In this document: positions 48,920 through 57,830 of the stretch, piece by piece
Layout of the letters: each line of letters starts with the position of its first letter
Numbering within the stretch: the first letter of the stretch is position 1
Assembly (NCBI GenBank): GCA_902796595.1
Contig: CADBPM010000031.1
Span: 1 to 64,000, forward strand
Direction: 5' to 3'
Length of the DNA: 64,000 bases
Source of the DNA: an uncultured Lachnospiraceae bacterium
Lineage (GTDB): Bacteria; Bacillota; Clostridia; Lachnospirales; Lachnospiraceae
Position numbers and translations under genes: made by a program
Notes under the pieces: generated by a model
Databases searched by the model: none
The model's input: only the letters and a program-made list of their open reading frames with translations
Told to the model about the DNA's origin: nothing

Positions 48920-51127
48920 ATGAAGAACAGGAGTCGCGGTATAGCGAAGATTCTTGGCTACATTATCGTAGCAGGACTTCTTGTATGTATCGCATCAGGT
49001 ATCTTTGGCAACACTTTTGGCAGCGTTGGTGCGATCAAGAGGGGACTTGACCTTGCAGGCGGTGTAAGTATCGCATACGAAGCAAAGGGCAAAGTTACAG
49101 ATCAGGAAATGAAAGATACTGTTGAAAAGATGCGCCTTCGTGCAGAGTCATATTCAACAGAAGCACAGGCATACAGGGAAGGCGACAAGAGAGTTGTTGT
49201 TGATATCCCTGATGTAAAGGATGCCGATGCTGTGCTTAAGCAGTTAGGTGAGGCTGGAGCTATTCAGTTCATACCTGTCACTACAGAAACAATGACAAGT
49301 TCTGGCGGTGCACTAGTACTTAAGGATACCGTTGAAAATCTTGCTAAAAAGGGTCTTGTAGCTGTTGATGGTTCAGATATAGCAACAGCAGCAGCTGAGG
49401 CTTATAATTCTCAGGACAAGCTTGGTACCCAGTATATTGTAAACCTTACACTTAATACTTCAGGTACAAAGAAATTTGCCGATGCTACAGAAAAATATCT
49501 CAACCAGCAGATTGCCATTGTCTACGACAATGAGATAATTTCAGCACCTACAGTTCAGGCCCACATTACAGATGGTAAGGCACAGATTTCAGGTCAGGAG
49601 ACTATGGAGTCAGCAGAGCGCCTTGCTTCCATAATCCGTATCGGTGCACTTCCTGTAGAGCTTGAGGAAGTCCGTTCCAATACAGTGGGTGCAAAATTAG
49701 GCGATAATGCCCTTAATACAAGTTTGCTTGCGGGTGCTATCGGTTTTGCCATAGTATTCATATTTATGATCGCCGTATACAAGATTCCGGGACTTGCAGC
49801 GAGCCTTGCTCTTGTAGCATATATTGCAATAGAGCTTGCACTCCTTTCAATGCTTGAGATCACACTTACACTTCCTGGTATTGCCGGTATTATTCTTTCA
49901 ATCGGTATGGCGGTTGATGCGAATGTCATCATCTTCACCCGTATCAGAGAAGAGATAGGTCTTGGACATTCAGTAAGAAGTGCTATAAATCTTGGATTCC
50001 AGAAGGCATTCTCAGCAATTCTTGATGGTAATGTGACTACGATAATTGCCGGCGCAGTGCTTGCTATATTTGGTACAGGTACTATCAAGGGCTTTGCTTA
50101 TACACTTGTACTGGGTATACTTATCTCCATGTTTTCTGCAATCGTTATCACAAGATTCCTTCTTAAGGCTTTCTATGATTGCGGCTTTGATGAAGAGAAG
50201 TTCTACGGTATTAAAATGGAAAGAACACCAATACCATTTGTCAAGTGGGCTCCGAAGTTCCTTATTGCTTCATGTATCGTAATTGCTATAGGTGTTATCA
50301 CAATGGGTGTCAATGCCGGAAGCGGAAAGGGAGCGTTCAGTTATGCTCTTGAATTCCAGGGCGGTACATCTACGCAGGTGCATTTTAACGGAAAACTTCC
50401 TTCAAATGATGAAGTAAGAGAAGTTGTAAGCACAACCATAAAGGATAACAACGTTGATATATCACCTATCATCAGTGATAATTCAGTGCTTATCAGAACT
50501 AAGTCACTTAACCTTGAAGAACGTACTTCTCTTCATGATGCTCTTGAGGAAAAGTATTCTATAACAGATGATGATATTACAAATGAGAATATATCCGCTG
50601 CAGTTTCGGGTGAAATGAAGAGAGCAGCTCTTTTATCCGTAATAGCAGCTACAATATGTATGCTTATTTACATCGTTATCCGTTTCAGAAATATCGCTTT
50701 TGGTACTGCTGCAGTTACAGCACTTATTCATGATGTTATGGTTGTGGTTACATTCTATGCACTTGCAAGAATGACAGTAGGTAATACATTTATTGCATGT
50801 ATCCTTACTATTGTAGGTTATTCTATAAATGCCACTATCATTATCTTCGACCGTATCCGTGAGAACAGAGAGGGCATGAAGAAGAAAGACAGTCTTGAAG
50901 AAGTTGTGAACAAGTCTATCACACAGACCTTCTCTAGATCTATCAATACAACAATTACAACCTTCATAATGGTTCTTGTACTTTTTATTATGGGTGTTGC
51001 AAGTGTTCGTGAATTTGCACTTCCTATAATGATAGGTCTTATCTGCGGTTGCTATTCTTCAGTGTGCCTTACAGGTCCGCTTTGGTTCTATATGCACAGT
51101 ATTGGTGCCAAGTCAAAGAAAAATTGA
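48920..51127 (+). CDS. secDF: Fused protein translocase subunit SecDF
   Basis: Proton-driven component pulling secreted proteins across the membrane. SecD half: first transmembrane segment, RGLDLAGGVSIAYEA, large periplasmic-type domain, then helices around GIAGIILSIGMAVDANVIIF. SecF half from about residue 445: EFQGGTSTQVHF, then RFRNIAFGTAAVTALIHD. Twelve transmembrane segments expected. 735 aa, normal for the fused form. Adjacent to the SCIFF genes, a conserved neighbourhood whose reason is unknown. Confidence 0.95.
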   Translation: MKNRSRGIAKILGYIIVAGLLVCIASGIFGNTFGSVGAIKRGLDLAGGVSIAYEAKGKVTDQEMKDTVEKMRLRAESYSTEAQAYREGDKRVVVDIPDVKDADAVLKQLGEAGAIQFIPVTTETMTSSGGALVLKDTVENLAKKGLVAVDGSDIATAAAEAYNSQDKLGTQYIVNLTLNTSGTKKFADATEKYLNQQIAIVYDNEIISAPTVQAHITDGKAQISGQETMESAERLASIIRIGALPVELEEVRSNTVGAKLGDNALNTSLLAGAIGFAIVFIFMIAVYKIPGLAASLALVAYIAIELALLSMLEITLTLPGIAGIILSIGMAVDANVIIFTRIREEIGLGHSVRSAINLGFQKAFSAILDGNVTTIIAGAVLAIFGTGTIKGFAYTLVLGILISMFSAIVITRFLLKAFYDCGFDEEKFYGIKMERTPIPFVKWAPKFLIASCIVIAIGVITMGVNAGSGKGAFSYALEFQGGTSTQVHFNGKLPSNDEVREVVSTTIKDNNVDISPIISDNSVLIRTKSLNLEERTSLHDALEEKYSITDDDITNENISAAVSGEMKRAALLSVIAATICMLIYIVIRFRNIAFGTAAVTALIHDVMVVVTFYALARMTVGNTFIACILTIVGYSINATIIIFDRIRENREGMKKKDSLEEVVNKSITQTFSRSINTTITTFIMVLVLFIMGVASVREFALPIMIGLICGCYSSVCLTGPLWFYMHSIGAKSKKN

Positions 51128-51134
51128 ATTTTCA

Positions 51135-51192
51135 GTGTCCTGCTTAGCAGGGCACTTTTTTAAAAAAGTCTGAGTGTATCAGGCTTTTTTTC
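51135..51192 (+). terminator. Tandem terminators after secDF
   Basis: GTGTCCTGC-TTA-GCAGGGCAC plus six T (51135-51161), then GTCTGA-GTGTA-TCAGGC plus seven T (51168-51192). Confidence 0.88.
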
Positions 51193-51216
51193 TTTTCTTA
51201 AAAGAAAATATCCTTA

Positions 51217-51246
51217 TTGACATATCAGGGGACAATGTGCTTAAAT
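51217..51246 (+). promoter_or_regulatory. Probable promoter for the MATE gene
   Basis: TTGACA at 51217-51222 and TTAAAT at 51241-51246 with an 18-base spacer and an upstream TG. Confidence 0.45.
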
Positions 51247-51319
51247 AAGACATTGTGTCACTTGATGTAGTTCTTTCTAATGCTGGGACGATAACCTGTC
51301 TTTTTTATGAGGATTGAAT

Positions 51320-52672
51320 ATGGAAACAGATATGACTAAAGGAAGACCTCTTCCTATAATATTGAAATTTGTCCTGCCGCTTTTTCTTGGAAATGTTTTT
51401 CAGCAATTATATAACATGGCAGATACCTTTATCGTGGGGCATTTTGTAGGTCAGAATGCCCTCGCGGCAGTAGGCGCTACAGGAACGATCATGTTTTTAG
51501 TTCTTGGTTTTTCTCAGGGACTTACTACCGGATTTACGGTGCTTACAAGTCAGTGTTTTGGCGCCGGAGATATGAAAAGACTAAGGCACAGTTTTTCGAA
51601 CGGAATAATGCTTGCATGGATCGTGGTAGTTGTTATGACGATACTGTCAGTAATGTTGATGCATCCGCTCCTTAAACTTATGAATACACCGGCAGAGATT
51701 TATGCAGATTCATATACATACATTGTGATAATCTGCTACGGTACAGTGTGCAGTGTGTTTTACAATCTCTTCTCAGCCTATATGAGGGCAGTTGGCAATA
51801 GTAAGATGCCTCTTTATTTTCTGATCTTTTCAGCAGCATTAAATGTAGTCTTAGATATCGTATTTATTGTTGTATTTAAGATCGGAGTTGCAGGAGCTGC
51901 CATTGCAACGGTTATCTCTCAGGGCGTTTCCGCTATACTCTGCCTTTTGTATATTGTAAAACATATAAAGGTTTTAGTGCCTGAAAGAAGTGACTGGAGA
52001 CTGACAAGGGCAGATTCCATGCACCAGCTTCGCATAGGTATTCCTATGGCGTTGCAGTTTGGAATAACGGCATCAGGAACAATGATAATGCAGGCAGCTA
52101 TCAATCTGTTCGGATCCACGGCTGTTGCAGCATTCACAGCAGCAAATAAGGTGAATAATCTTGTGACCCAGGGCTTCCCTTCAATGGGACAGGCAATGGC
52201 TTCGTACTGCGGACAGAATTACGGCGGAGGTGGCTACAAGAGAGTAAGAGCCGGCGTGAGAGCTGCAGTTTTATCCTGTATCATCTATGCGATAATAGCA
52301 GGAATTCTTGCAATAACATTTATGAAGCCGTTTGTAGGGATGTTCTTTACAGCGGGTACAGATATAGAAGGAATGATGCCGTGGACAAGACCTTATGTTG
52401 TAATGTGCGCCCTTTGTTACATTCCGTTAAGTATGATCTTTATATTCAGAAATGCCATGCAGGGCTGCGGCTATGGTCTTTTGCCGATGCTTGGAGGTGT
52501 AGTTGAACTTTTTGCAAGACTTATAATGGCTGCTTTATCAATGCACTTAAACAATTACGTTCTTGCAGCAGCCTGCGATCCGGCAGCATGGGTTGCAGCG
52601 GGGATATTCACAGCAGTAGCTTATATTTTTGTTATTAAGGATGTAAAAAAGAAGATAAAAATGGATTCTTAA
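51320..52672 (+). CDS. MATE-family multidrug/sodium antiporter
   Basis: Twelve-helix MATE transporter. The N-terminal half starts GRPLPIILKFVLPLFLGNVF with QQLYNMADTFIVG, the family's first-helix signature, repeated in the second half (GIPMALQFGITASGTM). ATG 51320 is chosen for its spacing from GAGGA. 450 aa. Exports cationic drugs or metabolites; substrate unknown. Monocistronic between terminators. Confidence 0.9.
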   Translation: METDMTKGRPLPIILKFVLPLFLGNVFQQLYNMADTFIVGHFVGQNALAAVGATGTIMFLVLGFSQGLTTGFTVLTSQCFGAGDMKRLRHSFSNGIMLAWIVVVVMTILSVMLMHPLLKLMNTPAEIYADSYTYIVIICYGTVCSVFYNLFSAYMRAVGNSKMPLYFLIFSAALNVVLDIVFIVVFKIGVAGAAIATVISQGVSAILCLLYIVKHIKVLVPERSDWRLTRADSMHQLRIGIPMALQFGITASGTMIMQAAINLFGSTAVAAFTAANKVNNLVTQGFPSMGQAMASYCGQNYGGGGYKRVRAGVRAAVLSCIIYAIIAGILAITFMKPFVGMFFTAGTDIEGMMPWTRPYVVMCALCYIPLSMIFIFRNAMQGCGYGLLPMLGGVVELFARLIMAALSMHLNNYVLAAACDPAAWVAAGIFTAVAYIFVIKDVKKKIKMDS

Positions 52673-52716
52673 AGGATTCTGCTTATTTTGCAGATTTTTG
52701 GCGACGGTTATTTGGA

Positions 52717-52750
52717 TGAAGTACTCTGTAAAAAGGTACTTCATTTTTTT
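52717..52750 (+). terminator. Rho-independent terminator after the MATE gene
   Basis: TGAAGTAC/GTACTTCA stem, 11-base loop, then seven T. Confidence 0.85.
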
Positions 52751-52753
52751 ATA

Positions 52754-52782
52754 CAAAAAAAGAAGCGGAAATGCCGCTTCTT
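52754..52782 (-). terminator. Terminator for tRNA-Trp (minus strand)
   Basis: AAGAAGCGG/CCGCTTCTT hairpin; on the minus strand it is followed by a T-run. Confidence 0.85.
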
Positions 52783-52788
52783 AATAAG

Positions 52789-52859
52789 CAGGGGATGAGA
52801 GAATCGAACTCCCGCCAAAGGTTTTGGAGACCCCTATCATACCATTTGACCAATCCCCT
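52789..52859 (-). tRNA. tRNA-Trp (CCA)
   Basis: The minus strand folds as a cloverleaf: acceptor AGGGGAT/ATCCCCT, D-arm GTCA-AATGGTA-TGAT, anticodon stem GGGGT/ACCTT with loop CTCCAAA (anticodon CCA), T-arm GGGAG-TTCGATT-CTCTC. The CCA tail is not encoded. Two G-T pairs lie in the anticodon stem. Confidence 0.92.
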
Positions 52860-52925
52860 ATGTTGTTTAGTCACAACAAAAAATATTATACACGGATTGA
52901 TCAATTTTGTCAAGAGAAATTTTGC

Positions 52926-53462
52926 TTATTGTTTTGGAAGATAAATATTTGGTATTGCAATATTAGGATCACCGTACATTTTTTCAGCAAAAAGTTTCTT
53001 TACGGAATCCATGGTGGCATCAGAATAATTCATTCCCAATTCCTTCGCGATTCGATCAAAAGCAACAGGTATTATGCAGACACCCCATGTTGAAGGCGCA
53101 GTGAGATTAGGGTTATCAACAACGAACTGCGGTGAAATGGAGATTGTTGAATTGGTGTCAACATTGCAGGCATAAAGCATGACCTGACCCTTTGTGTCGC
53201 ATTTGTAGGTTAATTCATATTTGTCTGCATCAATATCCTGTTTTGCAGCTATAAATGATGATGCACCTGTCGAAACTGCAGATTTATTGAATTTCGGCGT
53301 ATCTGAACTTACTTTTTTGGCATTCTCAAGGAGGGTAATAAGCTTATCAACTGAATCCTGTGTAAGAGTAGTGCCGTTAATTTCCGCTCCCTGATTTTCC
53401 TTGACAAAATTAATGAGAGTGTCGACTTCGTTTTGAGAGAGCAGTGACATATTTTCGCTCAT
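52926..53462 (-). CDS. Uncharacterised 178-residue protein
   Basis: I do not recognise this protein. It has a soluble N-terminal helical part (SLLSQNEVDTLINFVKENQG, DSVDKLITLLENAKK) followed by a probable alpha/beta part (YKCDTKGQVMLYACNVDT). No signal peptide or membrane segment. ATG 53462 is chosen because AGGAGG lies six to eight bases upstream on the minus strand. It is the only protein gene on this strand in the window, expressed from its own promoter and next to the tRNA-Trp gene. Confidence 0.7.
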   Translation of the reverse strand: MSENMSLLSQNEVDTLINFVKENQGAEINGTTLTQDSVDKLITLLENAKKVSSDTPKFNKSAVSTGASSFIAAKQDIDADKYELTYKCDTKGQVMLYACNVDTNSTISISPQFVVDNPNLTAPSTWGVCIIPVAFDRIAKELGMNYSDATMDSVKKLFAEKMYGDPNIAIPNIYLPKQ

Positions 53463-53530
53463 AAAAAGTACCTCCTGATATGACATGCGGGTTGAAATAT
53501 TTTGCCCGTGATATTATTTCTTTATACCTT

Positions 53531-53559
53531 ATTATAAAGTTTATTTAAGATAAAAACAA
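53531..53559 (-). promoter_or_regulatory. Promoter for the reverse-strand unknown gene
   Basis: On the minus strand: TTGTTT (53559-53554), 17 bases, TATAAT (53536-53531), about 70 bases before the start codon. Confidence 0.5.
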
Positions 53560-53643
53560 GTTAGAAATGATGAAAAAAGTATTATAGGGAATCTTGCTTG
53601 CCATATCGCACAAAGTTAGATAAGACAATAGAGCACGAATAAC

Positions 53644-53672
53644 TTGAAATATCGTTTATATTTTTATATAAT
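53644..53672 (+). promoter_or_regulatory. Sigma-A promoter for the ABC-F gene
   Basis: TTGAAA at 53644-53649, 17-base spacer, TATAAT at 53667-53672, 37 bases before the start codon. Confidence 0.7.
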
Positions 53673-53709
53673 GACGGGAGCATTGCAATAGAAGAAATGG
53701 GAAGTAATT

Positions 53710-55542
53710 ATGAATCTTATAACAGCAGACCACATCAGTAAAGCATTTACCGACAAGGTGCTTTTTGAAGATGTTTCTTTAGGCTTAAATGAAGGCGATA
53801 AGTTAGGTATCATAGGTATAAATGGAACAGGTAAATCCACACTTTTAAAAGTAGTTGCAGGTCTTGAGGAGCCGGATGCAGGTACAGTCACCAGAGGAAA
53901 TTCGGTAAGGATTGCGTACTTGCCGCAGAATCCTGTATTTGACCCTGCTCGTCCTATAATAGAAGAAGTCATAAAAGACAGGGCTGCTATGTCGGAAGGG
54001 TGGAACCTTGAAGGAGAAGCAAGAGCCATGCTTGGAAGATTCGGAATCGATGACCCGACTGAGCTTGCCGGAAACCTTTCAGGGGGAGTGAGAAAGCGTG
54101 CTGCGCTCGTTCAGACCTTGCTTTTGCCTGCAGATGTTTATATACTTGATGAGCCGACCAATCATCTTGATACGGATATGAGCGATTGGCTTGAGAACTA
54201 TCTTAAAAATATGAATCAGGCAATGATTCTTATTACACATGACAGGTATTTCCTTGATTCTGTTACCAACAGGATAGGCGAGCTTACGCATGGAAATGTG
54301 TATTACTATACCGGAGGCTATAGAAATTTCCTTGAACTTAAGGCAGAGCGCGAGGAAATGGAGCAGGCAACGGAGAGAAAGAAGGCGGCACTTTACAGAA
54401 AAGATTTGGCATGGATGCAGCGCGGGGCAAGAGCGCGTTCGACAAAACAGAAAGCTCATATAGAAAGATTTAATGAGCTGGCAAATAGGGAAAAGATAGT
54501 AACAGATGATACAGTTCAGGTAGATTCCGTTTCAAGCCGTCTTGGCAAACAGACAATAGAGCTTTCGTCAGTAAGCAAGGCTTATGGTGACAAGCGTCTG
54601 TTTGATGATTTTTCGTATATTTTTCTTAAAAATGACAGAGTCGGGATAATAGGAAAAAACGGCTGCGGTAAATCAACTTTGCTTAAGCTTATAAATGGGA
54701 TGATAGAGCCTGATTCGGGAAAAGTTACTGTAGGTCAGACAGTGAAGATAGGGTATTTCTCACAGGAATCTGAGGAACTGGACTCTACGCAGACTGTTAT
54801 AGATTCTGCAAAGGAAATAGCAGAGTATGTGAAAACAAATGACGGACTTATTTCTGTAAGCAGGATGTTAGAAAGATTCCTCTTTGCCGGAAGTATGCAG
54901 TACACAAAGATAGGCAAGCTTTCCGGAGGAGAAAGAAGAAGGCTTTCTTTGCTGCATGTACTTGTTTCTGCACCGAATGTACTGATTCTTGATGAGCCTA
55001 CCAATGACCTTGATATAACTACATTATCGATTCTTGAAGATTATCTTGATTTTTTTGAAGGAATAGTGATAACGGTAAGTCACGACAGGTATTTTCTTGA
55101 CAGAGTGGTAAGAAGGATATTTGCTTTTGAAGGGAATGGCAAGGTGACCCAGTATGAGGGCGGATACAGTGATTATCTTCTGAAATCAGGCGGACAGACC
55201 AGTAATGATACTGCTTACAGCATTTCAAAGCCTATGGATGAAGAGAGTGTGAATGCAGCGGCAAAAAAGACAGCAGAAAATATTGCCGCGTGGAAAACTC
55301 ATGAAAAGAAGTTAAAAATGACCTATAAGGAGCAGCGTGAGTTTGAAACGATTGATTCCGACATTGAAAAGCTCAATAAAAAACTGGAAGACCTTGAAGA
55401 GGACATGGATAAGTATGCAACAGATGCCAGTAAACTTGCAGAAATTTCAAAAGAAATGGAAAATACAAGACAGGCTTTGGAAGAAAAGGAAGAGAGGTGG
55501 CTTTATCTGACTGAACTTGCAGAAAAGATTGAGTCACAGTAA
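53710..55542 (+). CDS. ABC-F family ATPase (Uup/EttA-type translation or repair factor)
   Basis: Two ABC cassettes in one soluble protein: GINGTGKSTLLK with LSGGVRKRAALVQ and DEPTNHLD, then GKNGCGKSTLLK with LSGGERRRLSLLH and DEPTNDLD. The linker between them is charged and helical (QRGARARSTKQKAHIERF), and a C-terminal coiled coil (about 515-610) follows, both as in Uup. No membrane domain, so not a transporter. It probably acts on ribosomes. 610 aa. Confidence 0.9.
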   Translation: MNLITADHISKAFTDKVLFEDVSLGLNEGDKLGIIGINGTGKSTLLKVVAGLEEPDAGTVTRGNSVRIAYLPQNPVFDPARPIIEEVIKDRAAMSEGWNLEGEARAMLGRFGIDDPTELAGNLSGGVRKRAALVQTLLLPADVYILDEPTNHLDTDMSDWLENYLKNMNQAMILITHDRYFLDSVTNRIGELTHGNVYYYTGGYRNFLELKAEREEMEQATERKKAALYRKDLAWMQRGARARSTKQKAHIERFNELANREKIVTDDTVQVDSVSSRLGKQTIELSSVSKAYGDKRLFDDFSYIFLKNDRVGIIGKNGCGKSTLLKLINGMIEPDSGKVTVGQTVKIGYFSQESEELDSTQTVIDSAKEIAEYVKTNDGLISVSRMLERFLFAGSMQYTKIGKLSGGERRRLSLLHVLVSAPNVLILDEPTNDLDITTLSILEDYLDFFEGIVITVSHDRYFLDRVVRRIFAFEGNGKVTQYEGGYSDYLLKSGGQTSNDTAYSISKPMDEESVNAAAKKTAENIAAWKTHEKKLKMTYKEQREFETIDSDIEKLNKKLEDLEEDMDKYATDASKLAEISKEMENTRQALEEKEERWLYLTELAEKIESQ

Positions 55543-55551
55543 GGGGGAAAT

Positions 55552-56367
55552 ATGACTTCGGTTGCTATTAAGATAGTTGCTATTGTGATAATGCTTATCG
55601 ATCATATAGCGGCGGGATTGGGAGATAATCCTTCACCACTTATATATGGAAATACTTACAGCATTATGAGAGAGATAGGGCGTACGGCCTTTCCATTGTT
55701 TGCTTTTTTGATAACAGAGGGGTTTGTACATACTAGAAACAAAAAAAATTATTTTTTAAGACTGCTTGCATTTGCAGCTATATCAGAATTTCCGTATGAT
55801 TATATTTTTAACTGGTATAGCGATTACAGTCCAAATTCCGGACCTGCGTTTGATGCAGGACAGAATGTATTCTTTACATTAGCGATAGGTCTTTTAACTC
55901 TTATCATAAATGACAGGATAATGAACATGTCGCTTGAAAAGGAGAAAGCCGCAAGAGTAGCTACTGCTCTTTTACAGCTTGGCGTGATCCTTGCTATGTG
56001 CACTCTTGCAGACCTTCTTGCTACTGATTATGGCAGCGATGGAATCCTTCTCATTGTAATGATCTGGTATATCGGTATGTTTGGCAAGCTTTCGGCTTCC
56101 GACAAGACAGATTCATTTATGACTGAAAAGATCCGCTTTGCGTATAGTGCGGCGGCAATAGCAATGTGGCTTGTTTTTTATGATATAAAGAATGGCGGTT
56201 ATATGAATGAAAGTTATGGCATTGCCGCGTCTTTATTGATCTTGTGCTATAATGGAAAAAAAGGAACAGCAGTTTTACCAAAATGGTTTTTCTATGTTTT
56301 TTATCCGGTTCATCTGCTGATGATCGGAGCCATTGAGCATTATTGCATAAGTGGAAGTCTATTGTAG
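55552..56367 (+). CDS. TraX-family membrane protein
   Basis: A 271-residue protein with about eight hydrophobic segments, carrying the family start IVIMLIDHIAAGLG and EIGRTAFPLFAFLITEGF. TraX in F-type plasmids acetylates pilin; chromosomal Firmicute homologues resemble membrane acyltransferases of unknown substrate. No conjugation genes are nearby. It follows the ABC-F gene by nine bases and is probably co-transcribed. Confidence 0.85.
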   Translation: MTSVAIKIVAIVIMLIDHIAAGLGDNPSPLIYGNTYSIMREIGRTAFPLFAFLITEGFVHTRNKKNYFLRLLAFAAISEFPYDYIFNWYSDYSPNSGPAFDAGQNVFFTLAIGLLTLIINDRIMNMSLEKEKAARVATALLQLGVILAMCTLADLLATDYGSDGILLIVMIWYIGMFGKLSASDKTDSFMTEKIRFAYSAAAIAMWLVFYDIKNGGYMNESYGIAASLLILCYNGKKGTAVLPKWFFYVFYPVHLLMIGAIEHYCISGSLL

Positions 56368-56444
56368 GCAATATGGAACTTTTCGTTCATCGTATTGCTT
56401 TACAATGCGTCAATTATGGTTGAAATGGCAGAGGAGACAAACGG

Positions 56445-56858
56445 ATGAACGATGCATACAAAAGTTATTCGGCGCAGGGAATAAGACCTCAGGCTGTGAT
56501 ATTTGACCTTACAAAGGAGAGCGAAGCCATGCCTTTTGCCGAGGATTTCGCAGAAGGTTTGAAAAAGTCGGAACTTAAAGTGGTGGATGCTGCTGCAAGA
56601 GAGAGAGATACCATTACTGAAAGGTTTAAGGTTCTTGCAGGCAAAATGCTTGCTCCGGCATTTAATTGTGTTGTTATTACGGACAGGGATGACGGGGTGA
56701 ATGGAGCACTTACTGCCGGCATGGTTGTCATTGGCTTCAAGAACAGGACAATGAGAGAGAAGCTTGGCAAGGCAGATATGGTCCTTACATCCTTTGAAGG
56801 ATTGGACGAACATGTAGTATATCAAGTATTTGCCCATGCAAGGAAGATACCCTTGTGA
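56445..56858 (+). CDS. Degenerate HAD-like protein
   Basis: 137 residues. AVIFDLTKES resembles the first HAD motif, but the second Asp and the GT of FDxDGT are lost; DRDDGVNGALTAGMVVIGF resembles the last HAD motif, followed by ADMVLTSFEGLDEH. The cap domain is absent. It looks like a shortened, probably non-catalytic HAD relative rather than a recent truncation, because the frame is clean and GAGGAG precedes ATG. Its 3' end overlaps the GNAT gene by 23 bases. Confidence 0.65.
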   Translation: MNDAYKSYSAQGIRPQAVIFDLTKESEAMPFAEDFAEGLKKSELKVVDAAARERDTITERFKVLAGKMLAPAFNCVVITDRDDGVNGALTAGMVVIGFKNRTMREKLGKADMVLTSFEGLDEHVVYQVFAHARKIPL

Positions 56859-57375
56859 AATAACTGAGACTGATAGATTTCTTATAAGAGAATTGGGCGT
56901 AGGTGATGTGGATGCCTATATAAATCTTACGGAAGAAGAGCACGCAAAAGTATTTATACCTGAATTTAGATCTCCTATTGAGGAGAAAAGAGAAAGGATA
57001 CTTGATCACATAAGATATTCCTACTCCTTTTATGAATGCGGAATATGGGGAATATTTTCAAAAAAACAAAAAAATTTACTGGTTGGAATCGTTGAAATAA
57101 CTATACCGTCGGATGAGATAACTGCAAAGATTTCAGAAGATCGGAAATTACTTATGTATGAACTTGGTTTTGTCACAGAAAAAGATTATCTTGGAAAAGG
57201 TATTGCAAGAGAGGCAGGAAAGGCTGCTATAGAGTATGCTTTTGATTATCTTGGAGCTGACGGCATGATCATAAGTCTTTTAAATGAAAATAAATGGGCG
57301 GTCAATACAGCAAGGGCTCTTCATTTTAACCGCCTTGCAGATGATTTGTATGTGTTAGTCAAGGATAAGCACTGA
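56836..57375 (+). CDS. GNAT-family N-acetyltransferase
   Basis: 179 residues of the RimJ/RimL-like GNAT fold: EITETDRFLIRELGVGD at the start, GIVEITIP and the acetyl-CoA loop LGKGIAREAGKAAIEYAF, then LLNENKWAVNTARALHF. ATG 56836 is chosen; it lies within the last codons of the HAD-like gene, so translation is coupled. Substrate unknown (protein N-terminus, small amine or antibiotic). Confidence 0.85.
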   Translation: MQGRYPCEITETDRFLIRELGVGDVDAYINLTEEEHAKVFIPEFRSPIEEKRERILDHIRYSYSFYECGIWGIFSKKQKNLLVGIVEITIPSDEITAKISEDRKLLMYELGFVTEKDYLGKGIAREAGKAAIEYAFDYLGADGMIISLLNENKWAVNTARALHFNRLADDLYVLVKDKH

Positions 57376-57399
57376 ATGTAAAGAAAGGGAGCACAAAAA

Positions 57400-57579
57400 A
57401 TGAGTAATATACCAAAAGATCCGGTTATGTTTGTAAGTTTCGTAAATACACAGTTAAGGGATTTTTATCCAAATCTTGAGGATTTTTGCAAATCAAGCGG
57501 AATGGATGAATCATCAGCCATAAAAAAAGCCGGTGAAGCGGGCTATGAGTATGATGCCAAGCTTAACAGATTTGTCTGA
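57400..57579 (+). CDS. DUF4250 small protein
   Basis: 59 residues, too short for many gene finders: IPKDPVMFVSFVNTQLRDFY, then NLEDFCKSSGMDES and the ending YEYDAKLNRFV, which is the DUF4250 pattern. AAAGGGAG lies eight bases before ATG. Function unknown; soluble, probably helical. It follows the GNAT gene closely. Confidence 0.88.
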   Translation: MSNIPKDPVMFVSFVNTQLRDFYPNLEDFCKSSGMDESSAIKKAGEAGYEYDAKLNRFV

Positions 57580-57594
57580 TATCTGTTAAATTTT

Positions 57595-57623
57595 TTGACC
57601 CTGACATCATATTATGATACACT
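57595..57623 (+). promoter_or_regulatory. Promoter upstream of repeat and degV
   Basis: TTGACC at 57595-57600, 17-base spacer, TACACT at 57618-57623. Transcripts would carry family D repeat copy 3 in the degV leader. Confidence 0.55.
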
Positions 57624-57685
57624 GAATATGTGTATAGAAAAAACAGATGATATGCGACTGTTCAGTAAAATTAACAATTTTATAC

Positions 57686-57784
57686 TAAGCGAAGAAAATA
57701 ATTGCGGATAGAGCTTGCTCTACCCAGCAATATTTCTCGGCGACGTTTATCGTAAATGAAATTATTTATTTCGTTTACGATAAC
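57686..57784 (+). repeat. Two-hairpin dispersed repeat, family D copy 3
   Basis: TAAGCGAAGAAAATAATTGC..., GATAGAG-CTTG-CTC hairpin, CTCGGCGACG, then GTTTATCGTAAA.../...TTTACGATAAC. Lies in the 5' leader of degV. Confidence 0.88.
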
Positions 57785-57830
57785 TATATCAGTTGTGATC
57801 ATAACATATCAAAGATAAAGAGGAAGATAA

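Noticed and set aside
55552-56367. Conjugative element marked by TraX
   Set aside because: TraX homologues are common on Firmicute chromosomes, and no relaxase, coupling protein or type IV secretion gene is present.
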